This document shows, piece after piece, positions 9,508 through 18,930 of a DNA stretch of 64,000 nucleotides; the stretch's first letter is position 1, and every line of letters begins with the position of its first letter. The position numbers and the translations under genes were made by a program. The DNA comes from Morganella morganii_D. GTDB lineage: Bacteria > Pseudomonadota > Gammaproteobacteria > Enterobacterales > Enterobacteriaceae. Below the pieces are notes generated by a model that saw nothing but the letters and a program-made list of their open reading frames with translations, searched no databases and was not told the DNA's origin. The stretch is from the NCBI GenBank assembly GCA_044772875.1, contig CP173058.1:3534001-3598000 (forward strand). Reading direction: 5' to 3'.

Positions 9508-9766
9508 TTATCCACAGCGCAACGGGCAAGGTTATTCACATCCCGGGTGTTATGACACACTTTTCTGCACAGAGTTATCCACAGGCCGGTTTTGTCGGCT
9601 GAATCACAAAATTCCGCTAAATACCGGAAGAAGGTATATATAACATATTGATATTTATATGTTAATTTAATTTATGTGAATTGTGTGACGGCTCTCTTGT
9701 ATTTTTTCTTCACATTGATAGGCAAGGTCTTTTTATATTATTCACAACATTGAACATTGTGGATAA
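9508..9766. other. datA: datA-like cluster of DnaA boxes
   Basis: Five DnaA boxes lie within 260 bp of A+T-rich, gene-free DNA: TTATCCACA at 9508-9516, TTATTCACA at 9532-9540, TTATCCACA at 9575-9583, TTATTCACA at 9738-9746, and a minus-strand TTATCCACA at 9758-9766. A consensus IHF site separates boxes 1-3 from 4-5. In E. coli the datA locus, which with IHF stimulates ATP hydrolysis by DnaA and so prevents over-initiation, lies by the glyVXY tRNA genes. The tRNA neighbourhood and the box-IHF-box layout match. Function is inferred. Bases 9096-9500 hold nothing else recognisable. Confidence 0.8.
9641..9653 (-). promoter_or_regulatory. IHF binding site in the datA-like locus
   Basis: TAACATATTGATA is the exact reverse complement of the IHF consensus WATCAANNNNTTR. 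It lies between the two groups of DnaA boxes, as expected for datA, where IHF binding is needed for activity. Confidence 0.7.
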
Positions 9767-9789
9767 CTTATCGGTATAGTCAGGCGGGA

Positions 9790-10947
9790 TCAGGCATCGC
9801 GCGGTAAACCTTTAGAAATAGCGCGGATCAGACGTTTTTGCTGTGAAGTCTGTATTTCGATACGTGATTCATCTCTTTTGGCATACTGACGGGCAATCGC
9901 CCAGCGGATATGCTCATCAAGCCAGTCGGCCAGTCCGGTTTTTTCTGTCAGTGCAATAACAATGTTGTCTTCATACGGCGCGTTTCCGAGAGCGACACTG
10001 ATATTTCTCAGCCAGCGCAGATACCCGATGCGCCGGATAGCCGAACCCTCAGTCACCCGCAGGAAGGTGGCTTCATCCCAGGCAAACAAATCCAGCAGTT
10101 CCGGCGTATGCAGGCGTTTGCGCGGGGAAAAATCCGCCTCGTCTGTCAGCTGTGAAAAGCGGTTCCACGGGCAGATAAGCTGGCAGTCATCACAGCCGTA
10201 AATGCGGTTTCCCATCAGCGGGCGGAATTCTTCGGGGATTGCGCCCTCCAGCTCAATGGTGAGATAGGAAATACAGCGGCGTGCATCCACGGTGTAGGGC
10301 GCGACTATGGCCTGAGTCGGGCAGGTGGTCATGCAGGCGACACAGCGGCCGCACTGTTCTTCAGCAGGTGCATCAACCGGCAGCGGCAGGTTGATCAGCA
10401 GTTCGCCGAGGAAAAACCAGGAACCGGCCTCACGGTTTAATATAAGTGAGTGCTTACCAACCCATCCGAGACCGGCTTTGGCTGCCAGCGGGCGTTCCAG
10501 TACCGGCGCGGAGTCCACAAACGGACGATAACTTAGGGTATTTTCCGTGGCGAGTTCATCACACTGTGCCTGAATCCGCTCTCCCAGCTGTTTCAGGCGC
10601 TGGCGCAGAAGCTTGTGATAATCACGCCCCAGCGCATAGCGGCTGATGTAACCCTGTTCCGGATTTTGCAGCACAGCAGCAAAAGCCGCTCTGGCAGGAA
10701 GATAATTCATCCGCACACTGATCACCCGCAAAGTGCCCGGCAATAATTCATGAGGGCGCGCGCGCATCATGCCGTGGCGTGCCATCCAGTCCATTTCTCC
10801 CTGATACCCTGCGTCCAGCCACGCCTGTAACTTCGGCTCTTCCGCGCTGAGGTCAGTATCACAGATACCGACCTGCTGAAAGCCGAGTTCGCGCCCCCAC
10901 TGTTTTATTTGGGTGGCAAGTTGCTGTAAACCGGGATGAGTGCTCAT
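9790..10947 (-). CDS. queG: Epoxyqueuosine reductase
   Basis: Cobalamin-dependent iron-sulfur enzyme for the last step of queuosine synthesis in tRNA, reducing epoxyqueuosine. Two ferredoxin-like cysteine clusters are visible (CGRCVACMTTCP and CDDCQLICP). The C-terminus GLPRDA is shared with E. coli QueG. The start is set at 10947 (MSTHPGLQQLATQIKQWG), giving 385 residues (E. coli 379); the open frame continues upstream without homology. In E. coli nnr (yjeF) lies between queG and tsaE; it is absent here. Confidence 0.95.
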   Translation of the reverse strand: MSTHPGLQQLATQIKQWGRELGFQQVGICDTDLSAEEPKLQAWLDAGYQGEMDWMARHGMMRARPHELLPGTLRVISVRMNYLPARAAFAAVLQNPEQGYISRYALGRDYHKLLRQRLKQLGERIQAQCDELATENTLSYRPFVDSAPVLERPLAAKAGLGWVGKHSLILNREAGSWFFLGELLINLPLPVDAPAEEQCGRCVACMTTCPTQAIVAPYTVDARRCISYLTIELEGAIPEEFRPLMGNRIYGCDDCQLICPWNRFSQLTDEADFSPRKRLHTPELLDLFAWDEATFLRVTEGSAIRRIGYLRWLRNISVALGNAPYEDNIVIALTEKTGLADWLDEHIRWAIARQYAKRDESRIEIQTSQQKRLIRAISKGLPRDA

Positions 10948-11140
10948 TAGTGAGTGTTTACTTACATTGCAGGTGTGCTGGTGAATGATGCGGAGTTTAT
11001 CACAGACCGTCCGGCACAAAAACTGCGCATTATTGTCGTTTTTTCGCACGCCGTTATGCAGGTATATCACCGGAATGTGGTATGTTTAACGGATTACACG
11101 CTCAATTATTTCAATAAAATAACCTGTGACGACAACGAGA

Positions 11141-11605
11141 ATGAAAGAACGTCTGTTTACGCTGGCAGATGAAGCTGCCACCGTCGCGCTCGGCCGTGCA
11201 CTGGCACAGCAGAGTCAGCGCGGATTTGTCCTGCATCTTTCCGGCGATCTGGGTGCCGGAAAAACGACCTTCAGTCGTGGCTTTCTTCAGGCGCTGGGGC
11301 ATCCCGGTCATGTGAAAAGCCCGACTTACACCCTGGTTGAACCGTATGAGCTCTTACCGCGCCCGGTTTATCACTTTGACCTGTACCGTTTGGCAGACCC
11401 GGAAGAACTGGAGTTTATGGGTATCCGCGATTATTTCGGGGAAAATACCGTTTGTCTGGTCGAATGGCCGCAAAAAGGTGCCGGTTTTCTGCCGGATGCA
11501 GATTTGGAATTGCACTTACGGTATGATGGTGAAGGACGGGAAGCCCGTTTTACCGCCCGTTCGCCTTATGGTGAAGAACTCCTGGATAAGTTAGCGGAGA
11601 TGTGA
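11141..11605 (+). CDS. tsaE: tRNA threonylcarbamoyladenosine synthesis ATPase TsaE
   Basis: P-loop ATPase that works with TsaB, TsaC and TsaD to make t6A at position 37 of ANN-decoding tRNAs. The Walker A motif GDLGAGKTT is near residue 40, and the SPTYTLVEPY and FDLYRLADPEELEFMGIRDY blocks are family signatures. ATG at 11141 gives 154 residues (E. coli 153); a GTG at 11126 is possible. First gene of a long operon with amiB and mutL; the gap to amiB is 13 bp. Confidence 0.95.
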   Translation: MKERLFTLADEAATVALGRALAQQSQRGFVLHLSGDLGAGKTTFSRGFLQALGHPGHVKSPTYTLVEPYELLPRPVYHFDLYRLADPEELEFMGIRDYFGENTVCLVEWPQKGAGFLPDADLELHLRYDGEGREARFTARSPYGEELLDKLAEM

Positions 11606-11618
11606 GGAATTACCGATA

Positions 11619-12923
11619 ATGAATGCATATCTGACACGGAAATCTGATGCGGCCGCCGTATCGTGGCTGACGGCGCTGTTTTTTGGCGTGAGTCTGCTGT
11701 TCAGTGCAGCCGGGCACGCCACGTCCCTGACGGGAATCAATGTGAGCAACAACGGCCCGCAGGGCACATTACAGCTGAGTTTTGACGGTAAACCACAGTA
11801 TAAGCTGTTTCCGCTGCATGACCCGGAACGTCTGGTTATCGACATCCGTCAGCCGCAGAAAATTACCGGCCTGCCGGTCAATCTGAATAACGGGCTGATT
11901 AAAGTGGTCAGAGAAAGCCGTGCGCCGGATGCTCAGCATCAGCGTATTGTGCTGGAACTGGCGGAAAAGAGCAGTTTCCGTGATTCGGCGGATAACGGCG
12001 GCCTGACCATCACCCTGACAGGTAAAAACAGTTATACCGCTGCTCCGGTGGCTGCCGCACAGCCGGTAACCACAACCGGCAAACCGCTGCGGATGAGCAG
12101 CAGCAATACTGCTCCGGCGGCAACGACTCCGGCTGCGGAAACCCGCGCAGCCGTACCGGCACAGGCAAAAATCCCGGTTGTACCGACAGGTAAACTGCCG
12201 AAAAACAGCCGTCAGGTAGTAGTGGCGATTGATGCAGGTCACGGCGGGAAAGATCCCGGCGCGATTGGCCAGAACGGACTGAAAGAGAAAAATGTCACCA
12301 TCAGTATCGCCCGCAAGCTTGAAAAGCGCCTGAAAGATGACCCGATGTTCAAACCGGTACTGACACGTGACGGCGATTATTTTATCTCGGTTGCCGGCCG
12401 CTCTGAGGTTGCGCGTAAATTCGGTGCCAACATGCTGGTTTCCATCCATGCGGATTCCGCACCAAACCGTACCGCGACCGGCTCATCGGTCTGGGTGCTT
12501 TCCAACCGGCGGGCAAATAACGAATTAGGTAACTGGCTGGAACAAAGCGAGAAACAGTCGGAACTGCTCGGTGGTGCCGGTGATGCACTGGCAAACGGTG
12601 CGGATCCGTATCTCAGCCAGGCGGTGCTGGATTTGCAGTTCGGTAACTCCCAGCGTGTCGGTTATGCCGTGGCACAGGATGTGATCCGCCAGCTGCGCCG
12701 GATAGGCAAAGTCCACAAAAGCACACCGGAGCACGCGAGTCTCGGGGTGCTGCGTTCACCGGATATTCCGTCCATTCTGGTGGAAACCGGCTTTATCAGT
12801 AACAGCACTGAAGAACAGCTGTTAGGATCCGATACTTACCAGGAACAGGTGGCTGCTGCTATTCACGGCGGGTTGCGCGCGTATTTTACCGCGAACCCGT
12901 TACAGGCAGCACCGTCCAAATAA
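11619..12923 (+). CDS. amiB: N-acetylmuramoyl-L-alanine amidase AmiB
   Basis: Periplasmic zinc amidase that splits septal peptidoglycan for daughter-cell separation and is activated by EnvC. A signal peptide covers about residues 1-34. An AMIN domain (about 35-130) targets it to the septum. A Pro/Ala/Thr linker leads to the Amidase_3 domain (about 200-425), with zinc and catalytic residues in DAGHGG, KEKNV, SIHAD and VETGF. 434 residues (E. coli 445). No LysM repeat is seen at the C-terminus. mutL follows after 19 bp. Confidence 0.96.
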   Translation: MNAYLTRKSDAAAVSWLTALFFGVSLLFSAAGHATSLTGINVSNNGPQGTLQLSFDGKPQYKLFPLHDPERLVIDIRQPQKITGLPVNLNNGLIKVVRESRAPDAQHQRIVLELAEKSSFRDSADNGGLTITLTGKNSYTAAPVAAAQPVTTTGKPLRMSSSNTAPAATTPAAETRAAVPAQAKIPVVPTGKLPKNSRQVVVAIDAGHGGKDPGAIGQNGLKEKNVTISIARKLEKRLKDDPMFKPVLTRDGDYFISVAGRSEVARKFGANMLVSIHADSAPNRTATGSSVWVLSNRRANNELGNWLEQSEKQSELLGGAGDALANGADPYLSQAVLDLQFGNSQRVGYAVAQDVIRQLRRIGKVHKSTPEHASLGVLRSPDIPSILVETGFISNSTEEQLLGSDTYQEQVAAAIHGGLRAYFTANPLQAAPSK

Positions 12924-12942
12924 CAGGAAAACGGGGGCAATT

Positions 12943-14841
12943 ATGGCGATCCGGATTTTACCGCCGCAACTGGCAAATCAGATAGCCGCAGGCGAAGTGG
13001 TTGAACGCCCGGCATCGGTGGTGAAAGAACTGGTGGAAAACAGTCTGGATGCCGGTGCCACCCGTATCGATATTGATATTGAACGCGGCGGTGAAAAGCT
13101 TATCCGCATCCGTGATAACGGCTGCGGTATTGCCAAAGACGAGCTGGCACTGGCACTGGCGCGTCATGCCACCAGTAAAATCGCCACACTGGATGACCTC
13201 GAAGCTATCCTGAGTATGGGATTCCGTGGTGAGGCGCTCGCCAGTATCAGCTCTGTATCGCGCCTGACCTTTACTTCCCGCACCCGTGACCAGAACGAAG
13301 CCTGGCAGGCGTATGCCGAAGGGCGTGAAATGGAAGTGACGCTGAAACCGGCGGCACATCCGGCGGGCAGTACCGTGGAAGTGCTGGATCTCTTTTTCAA
13401 TACCCCGGCGCGCCGGAAATTTCTGCGTACCGAAAAAACGGAATTCGGCCATATTGATGAAGTGGTGCGGCGTATCGCACTGTCCCGTTTTGATGTGGCG
13501 ATTAACCTGACCCACAACGGTAAACTGATGCGCCAGTACCGCCCGGTCAAAGCGGAAGAGCAGCAGGAGCGCCGCCTGGGCGCTATCTGCGGTACTGCTT
13601 TTATGCAGCAGGCGCTGGCAGTAACCTGGTCTCATGAGGGGCTGGAGATCAGCGGCTGGGTGGCTTCACCGGCAGATTACAACGGCCCGTCAGATTTACA
13701 GTATTGTTATGTTAACGGGCGGATGATGCGCGACCGCCTGATCAACCACGCCATCCGCCAGGCGTATGAAGACCGGCTGAGCGGCGATCAGCAACCCGCC
13801 TATGTTCTTTACCTGACGATTGACCCGCGTCAGGTGGATGTGAATGTTCATCCGGCCAAACACGAAGTGCGTTTTCATCAGGCACGGCTGGTGCATGACT
13901 TTATTTATCAGGCTGTGCTCAGTGTGCTGAAACAGCATGAACAGCCGGTCTCCCTGTTGGAACCGGATCCTCCGGTATCGCAGACACACCATGTGCCCGA
14001 AAACCGCGCGGCAGCCGGTAAAAATATTTTTGATCGTGAGGAAGTACTCACTTCACCACCGCACCGGGACGTCTCTGCCGGTGCCGGGTCTTACAGCGGA
14101 CGCAGCAGCGGAAAACCGGTATATTCTGCGGAAAAACCCGTATACAGCCCGAAAGAAGCCGGAATATATCAGTCACTGATGCAGACACCGGCAGAAACCC
14201 GGCCGCAGCTGTTTCCGGAAAAAAGTACTTTTCTGTCAGAAAACCGGATCAGCGTCGCAAGTGAGCCGGTGACGGAAAAAAGTGAACGTGTAAGTTTTGG
14301 TAAAATCCTTACGCTTTATCCGCCGTGTTATGCGTTAATTGAGACAGATGCAGGTATTGCGCTGTTTTCCCTTGGTAAAGCATCATATTATCTGCGTTGT
14401 CAGCAACTGATCCCGGGAGAGCAGGGACTGAAATCCCAGCCGCTGATGATCCCGCTTCAGATGGCGTTAAACGCACAGGAGTGTGAGATATTTACGCAGT
14501 TTGCCGGAGTATTGCGTACTTTCGGCATAGAAGGCTCAGTTTCCCGTGGTAAAGCGACGATTCGCACGGTATCGTTACCGCTTCGTCAGCAAAATTTACC
14601 GCATCTTATCCCGGCATTACTGGCCTTTCTGGCTGATAACCCGGAGGCGGGTGAAAAAGCCATTGCGGCACGGCTGGCAGAGATGCTGGCCGGTGAACAG
14701 GCGGTTCAGAGCAAAGCTCAGGCGGTGCAACTGCTGGCCGATGTGGAACGGCTGTGCCCGGAACTGGTACGCAAGCCGCCGGAAGACTTATTGCAATTAA
14801 TTGATTTAACTGAGGTCGTTGCAGCATTACGTCATGAGTGA
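12943..14841 (+). CDS. mutL: DNA mismatch repair protein MutL
   Basis: ATP-dependent matchmaker linking MutS to MutH and UvrD in methyl-directed mismatch repair. The N-terminal GHKL ATPase shows IAAGEVVERPASVVKELVENS, DNGCGI and GFRGEALASI. A variable linker (about residues 340-440) is followed by the C-terminal dimerisation domain. 632 residues (E. coli 615). The C-terminus shows no DQHAxE-type endonuclease motif, as expected for a MutH-dependent MutL. The end overlaps miaA by 8 bp. Confidence 0.97.
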   Translation: MAIRILPPQLANQIAAGEVVERPASVVKELVENSLDAGATRIDIDIERGGEKLIRIRDNGCGIAKDELALALARHATSKIATLDDLEAILSMGFRGEALASISSVSRLTFTSRTRDQNEAWQAYAEGREMEVTLKPAAHPAGSTVEVLDLFFNTPARRKFLRTEKTEFGHIDEVVRRIALSRFDVAINLTHNGKLMRQYRPVKAEEQQERRLGAICGTAFMQQALAVTWSHEGLEISGWVASPADYNGPSDLQYCYVNGRMMRDRLINHAIRQAYEDRLSGDQQPAYVLYLTIDPRQVDVNVHPAKHEVRFHQARLVHDFIYQAVLSVLKQHEQPVSLLEPDPPVSQTHHVPENRAAAGKNIFDREEVLTSPPHRDVSAGAGSYSGRSSGKPVYSAEKPVYSPKEAGIYQSLMQTPAETRPQLFPEKSTFLSENRISVASEPVTEKSERVSFGKILTLYPPCYALIETDAGIALFSLGKASYYLRCQQLIPGEQGLKSQPLMIPLQMALNAQECEIFTQFAGVLRTFGIEGSVSRGKATIRTVSLPLRQQNLPHLIPALLAFLADNPEAGEKAIAARLAEMLAGEQAVQSKAQAVQLLADVERLCPELVRKPPEDLLQLIDLTEVVAALRHE

Positions 14842-15772
14842 ACAGAATCATCATAAACCCGCAGCCCTGTTTCTGATGGGGCCGACGGCTTCAGGAAAAA
14901 CAGCATTGGCGATTGAACTGCGTCAGCGCCTGCCGGTGGAAATCATCAGTGTGGATTCCGCGCTGATTTATAAGGGGATGGATATCGGAACCGCAAAACC
15001 CGATGCCGCCGAACTGGCTCTTGCCCCGCACCGGCTGATTGATATTCTCGATCCGTCAGTGGCCTATTCCGCTGCCGATTTCCGCCGCGATGCGCTGGCG
15101 GCGATGCATGACATTACCGCGCAGGGAAAAATTCCGCTGCTGGCCGGCGGAACGATGATGTATTTCAAAGCGTTACTGGAAGGATTGTCACCACTGCCAT
15201 CCGCTGACCCGGAAATCCGGGCGCAAATTGAGGTGCGGGCGGCACAGGAGGGCTGGCAGGTTCTCCATGATGAACTGAGCCGGATTGACCCGGTGGCCGG
15301 GGCGCGGATCCATCCGAATGATCCGCAGCGGCTCAGCCGGGCACTGGAGGTATACTATATCTCCGGGAAAACAATGACAGAACTGACGGAAACGGCCGGT
15401 GAAAATTTGCCCTTTAATGCTTATCAGTTTGCCATTGCACCCGCAGATCGTAAAATATTGCATCAGCGAATTGAAATGCGTTTTCAGATGATGCTGAAAG
15501 CCGGTTTTGAGGACGAAGTCCGTGCTCTGTATCAGCGCGGGGATCTTCATCCGGATTTGCCGTCGATCCGTTGTGTCGGCTACCGCCAGATGTGGTCATA
15601 TCTGGCCGGTGAAATCAGTTATGATGACATGGTGTATCGGGGCATTTGCGCCACCCGCCAGCTTGCCAAGCGGCAGATGACGTGGTTACGGGGTTGGGAA
15701 GGCGTTCACTGGCTTGACAGCGAACAGCCTGAGCAATCTCTTAAAGCCGTTATGCATGTTCTTAGTGCATAG
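14834..15772 (+). CDS. miaA: tRNA dimethylallyltransferase
   Basis: Adds a dimethylallyl group to A37 of tRNAs that read UNN codons, the first step to ms2i6A. The P loop GPTASGKT and the SVDSALIYKGMDIGTAKP block are near the N-terminus; IRCVGYRQMW is a later signature. The ATG at 14834 gives 312 residues (E. coli 316). It overlaps mutL and precedes hfq; in E. coli hfq promoters lie inside miaA. Confidence 0.97.
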   Translation: MSEQNHHKPAALFLMGPTASGKTALAIELRQRLPVEIISVDSALIYKGMDIGTAKPDAAELALAPHRLIDILDPSVAYSAADFRRDALAAMHDITAQGKIPLLAGGTMMYFKALLEGLSPLPSADPEIRAQIEVRAAQEGWQVLHDELSRIDPVAGARIHPNDPQRLSRALEVYYISGKTMTELTETAGENLPFNAYQFAIAPADRKILHQRIEMRFQMMLKAGFEDEVRALYQRGDLHPDLPSIRCVGYRQMWSYLAGEISYDDMVYRGICATRQLAKRQMTWLRGWEGVHWLDSEQPEQSLKAVMHVLSA

Positions 15773-15879
15773 CGCCGTTGATTGTGTACAATTAACGGGT
15801 TACGAAAGTTTTTGAGTAGTTATTTTTCGAACCCAGCTTGGGTTTCATTTAAAAAACAACAAAATAAGGAAAATACAGA

Positions 15880-16185
15880 ATGGCTAAGGGGCAATCTTTG
15901 CAAGATCCGTTCCTGAACGCATTACGGCGCGAAAGGGTTCCGGTTTCTATTTATCTGGTCAACGGTATTAAATTACAGGGTCAGATCGAATCATTCGACC
16001 AGTTTGTTATTCTGCTGAAGAACACGGTCAGCCAAATGGTTTACAAACACGCGATCTCTACCGTCGTACCTTCCCGTCCGGTTTCTCACCACAGCGGTGG
16101 CGCAAACCCGGGAACCGGCAGCAACAATTACCATCAGTCAGCCGGTAACGGTGGTGCGCAACAGGATACTGATGGCGCTGAATAA
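15880..16185 (+). CDS. hfq: RNA chaperone Hfq
   Basis: Hexameric Sm-like protein that pairs small RNAs with mRNAs. The N-terminus MAKGQSLQDPFLNALRRE, Sm1 and Sm2 (YKHAIST) motifs are intact; the disordered Gly/Asn/Ser-rich tail begins near residue 70. 101 residues (E. coli 102). A long hairpin between hfq and hflX probably attenuates read-through. Confidence 0.98.
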   Translation: MAKGQSLQDPFLNALRRERVPVSIYLVNGIKLQGQIESFDQFVILLKNTVSQMVYKHAISTVVPSRPVSHHSGGANPGTGSNNYHQSAGNGGAQQDTDGAE

Positions 16186-16205
16186 GTCAGTGTGCAGTTA
16201 TCAAT

Positions 16206-16252
16206 CGCAGGAAAACATAGGTAGGGAGACTTTACCTGTGTTTTTTCCTGCG
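16206..16252 (+). terminator. Hairpin terminator or attenuator between hfq and hflX
   Basis: CGCAGG...CCTGCG encloses an inner stem AACATAGGTA/TACCTGTGTT (one wobble pair). Six T residues at 16241-16246 follow the inner stem. It starts 20 bp after the hfq stop and should end part of the hfq transcripts. Confidence 0.6.
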
Positions 16253-16283
16253 TGTTTTTCACTCAGCCTGAGAGGTTCTGCTG

Positions 16284-17564
16284 TTGTTTGACAGGTATGA
16301 AGGCGGTGAACGGGCCGTACTGGTCCATATATTTTTCTCACAGGATAAGAACACTGATGATCTCAGTGAATTTGAATCCCTTGTGACATCCGCGGGCGTG
16401 ACACCCGTTCAGATAGTGACCGGCAGCCGCAGCGCCCCGCACCCGAAATATTTTGCGGGCGAAGGTAAAGCAGAAGAGATTGCCGATGCTGTGATGGACA
16501 GTGAAGCCGATGTGGTGCTGTTTAACCATGCCTTAAGTCCGGCGCAGGAACGCAACCTCGAGCGTTTGTGCCAGTGCAGGGTGGTGGACAGAACCGGGGT
16601 TATCCTCGATATCTTCGCCCGGCGGGCACGGACATATGAAGGTAAATTACAGGTGGAACTGGCGCAGTTACGCCATCTTTCCACGCGTCTGGTCCGTGGC
16701 TGGACGCACCTGGAACGCCAGAAAGGCGGGATTGGTCTGCGGGGGCCGGGTGAGACACAGCTCGAGTCCGACCGCCGGATGCTGCGGGATAAAATCAAAC
16801 AGATTTCAGGGCGTCTGGAAAAAGTGGAACGCCAGCGCGGACAAGGCCGTCAGGCGCGCAGTAAAGCGGATATTCCGACGGTGTCTCTGGTCGGTTACAC
16901 CAACGCCGGGAAATCCAGTCTGTTTAATCACATAACTGATGCGAAAGTCTATGCGGCGGATCAGTTATTTGCGACACTTGACCCGACCCTGCGGCGGATT
17001 GATGTCGATGATGTCGGCACTGTGGTGCTGGCGGATACGGTCGGGTTTATCCGCCATCTGCCGCACGACCTGGTGGCGGCATTTAAAGCCACGTTGCAGG
17101 AAACCCGCGAAGCGGCACTGCTGCTTCATGTGGTGGATGCGGCAGATAACCGTATTGATGAAAATATTCACGCGGTTAATACAGTTCTGGAAGAAATTGA
17201 TGCACATGAAATTCCGGTTCTGATAGTCATGAATAAAATCGATATGCTGGATGATTTTGAACCGCGTATCGACAGAAATGAGGATAATCTGCCGGTCAGG
17301 GTCTGGCTTTCAGCACAGACCGGGGCAGGGATCCCGTTGTTGTTCCGGGCGCTGACGGAACGCCTTTCCGGTGAGATCGCACACCTGGAATTGTGTCTGC
17401 CTCCGTCGGAGGGTCGTCTGCGTAGCCGTTTTTATCAGCTTCAGGCGATTGAGCGTGAGTGGCTTGATGATGATGGCCGGATTTGCCTTGAAATCAGGCT
17501 GCCGATTGTTGACTGGCGCCGTCTTTGCAAGCAGGAACAACAGTTAGCCGATTACGTTATCTGA
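16284..17564 (+). CDS. hflX: Ribosome-associated GTPase HflX
   Basis: GTPase that splits stalled or hibernating 70S ribosomes, notably after heat shock. An N-terminal HflX domain (about residues 1-190, with GLRGPGETQLE) precedes a GTPase domain (GYTNAGKSSLF, DTVGF, NKID). 426 residues, as in E. coli. It starts with TTG (MFDRYEGGERAVLVHIFF), the only start that keeps the conserved N-terminus; E. coli hflX is read as TTG too. Between hfq and hflK. Confidence 0.95.
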   Translation: MFDRYEGGERAVLVHIFFSQDKNTDDLSEFESLVTSAGVTPVQIVTGSRSAPHPKYFAGEGKAEEIADAVMDSEADVVLFNHALSPAQERNLERLCQCRVVDRTGVILDIFARRARTYEGKLQVELAQLRHLSTRLVRGWTHLERQKGGIGLRGPGETQLESDRRMLRDKIKQISGRLEKVERQRGQGRQARSKADIPTVSLVGYTNAGKSSLFNHITDAKVYAADQLFATLDPTLRRIDVDDVGTVVLADTVGFIRHLPHDLVAAFKATLQETREAALLLHVVDAADNRIDENIHAVNTVLEEIDAHEIPVLIVMNKIDMLDDFEPRIDRNEDNLPVRVWLSAQTGAGIPLLFRALTERLSGEIAHLELCLPPSEGRLRSRFYQLQAIEREWLDDDGRICLEIRLPIVDWRRLCKQEQQLADYVI

Positions 17565-17650
17565 TTATCAGCGGCGTAATATATTGATTGAGAGCGCGTT
17601 TTTGTGCTCTTAGCCCTGAAAAACCGATCATAAAAGAGTGGAGCGAAGGC

Positions 17651-18928
17651 ATGGCGTGGAATCAGCCCGGTAATAACGGACAGGACCGCGACCCGTGGGG
17701 GAGCAGCAATAAAGGCGGCAACTCCGACGGTAACAAAGGCGGCCGGAACCGTGGGGCATCTGATCTCGACGATCTGTTCCGGAAAATGAGCAGAAAACTC
17801 GGTGGTCTGGGTAGCGGTAAAGGCGGGAATAATAACGGGCAGTCCGGCGGGAACAATCGTCCTCCGGTACAGTTCGCCGGCGGACGTATTATCAGTCTCG
17901 CTATTGCTGCCGTTGTTGTTGTCTGGGTCGCAACCGGCTTCTATACGATTAAAGAAACGGAACGCGGCGTGGTTACCCGTTTCGGTAAATTCAGTCATGT
18001 GGTTCAGCCGGGTCTGAACTGGAGACCGACCTTTATTGATCGCGTTACTGCGGTCGATGTGGCGACCGTCCAGGATCTGGCCACCAACGGCATGATGTTA
18101 ACGGCCGACGAAAACGTGGTTCGCGTTAACATGAACGTGCAGTTCCAGGTGGTGAACCCGGAAGATTACCTCTTCAGCGTCACCAACCCGAACAACAGTC
18201 TGCGTCAGGCGATGGACAGTGCGGTTCGCGGGGTTATCGGTAAGTTCACCATGGAGAAAATCCTGACGGCGAACCGTACCGTGGTCCGTAACGAAACCCA
18301 GAAAGTTCTCGAAGAGACAATCAAGCCTTATAAAATGGGGATAGCGATTGTTGACGTCAACTTCCAGGAAGCCCGTCCGCCGGCTGAAGTTCAGGCTTCG
18401 TTTGATGACGTGATTGCCGCACGTGAAAACGAGCAGCAATCTATCCGTGAAGCGGAAGCTTACTCGAACGAAGTCCTGCCGCTGGCAAAAGGTAACGCGC
18501 AAAGTATGATTGAAAGTGCTCAGGCTTATAAAGCCAGTATCGTGCTGAAAGCGCGCGGTGAAGTGGCAAGCTTCTCGAAAATGCTGCCGGAATACCGTGC
18601 GGCACCGGATATCACCCGTGAACGTCTGTACATTGAGACAATGGAACGTGTGCTGAGCAATACCCGTAAAGTGATTGCTAATGATAAAAGTAACAGCATG
18701 ATGGTGCTGCCGCTGGATCAGATTATGCGTGAGCAGCGGGCAGCCTCTCAGACTGCACCGGCGAAAGCCGCTGCTGCACCATCATCCGCTCCGGCAACAC
18801 AGGCACCGGCAGGCCGTCCGGCACAAAACAGCAGCCGGAATCCGAATGTACCCGCTGAATACAATAACACGTATGATCTCAGCGGTTCGGGTATCCGTGG
18901 TAACACTGAACGCACAGGGAGACAATAA
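17651..18928 (+). CDS. hflK: FtsH modulator HflK
   Basis: Membrane-anchored SPFH/band-7 protein that forms with HflC a large periplasmic cage around FtsH and modulates proteolysis. A Gly/Asn-rich cytoplasmic N-terminus (about 75 residues) is followed by one membrane helix (about 77-98, IISLAIAAVVVVWVATGFY) and the SPFH domain. The C-terminus is Ala/Pro-rich. The ATG at 17651 follows GAAGG and gives 425 residues (E. coli 419). hflC starts 2 bp after its stop. Confidence 0.96.
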   Translation: MAWNQPGNNGQDRDPWGSSNKGGNSDGNKGGRNRGASDLDDLFRKMSRKLGGLGSGKGGNNNGQSGGNNRPPVQFAGGRIISLAIAAVVVVWVATGFYTIKETERGVVTRFGKFSHVVQPGLNWRPTFIDRVTAVDVATVQDLATNGMMLTADENVVRVNMNVQFQVVNPEDYLFSVTNPNNSLRQAMDSAVRGVIGKFTMEKILTANRTVVRNETQKVLEETIKPYKMGIAIVDVNFQEARPPAEVQASFDDVIAARENEQQSIREAEAYSNEVLPLAKGNAQSMIESAQAYKASIVLKARGEVASFSKMLPEYRAAPDITRERLYIETMERVLSNTRKVIANDKSNSMMVLPLDQIMREQRAASQTAPAKAAAAPSSAPATQAPAGRPAQNSSRNPNVPAEYNNTYDLSGSGIRGNTERTGRQ

Positions 18929-18930
18929 TC

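Noticed and set aside
9508..9766. A second chromosomal or plasmid-type replication origin
   Set aside because: No initiator gene, 13-mer unwinding repeats or origin-type neighbours (mnmG, dnaA) are present; position and layout fit datA better.
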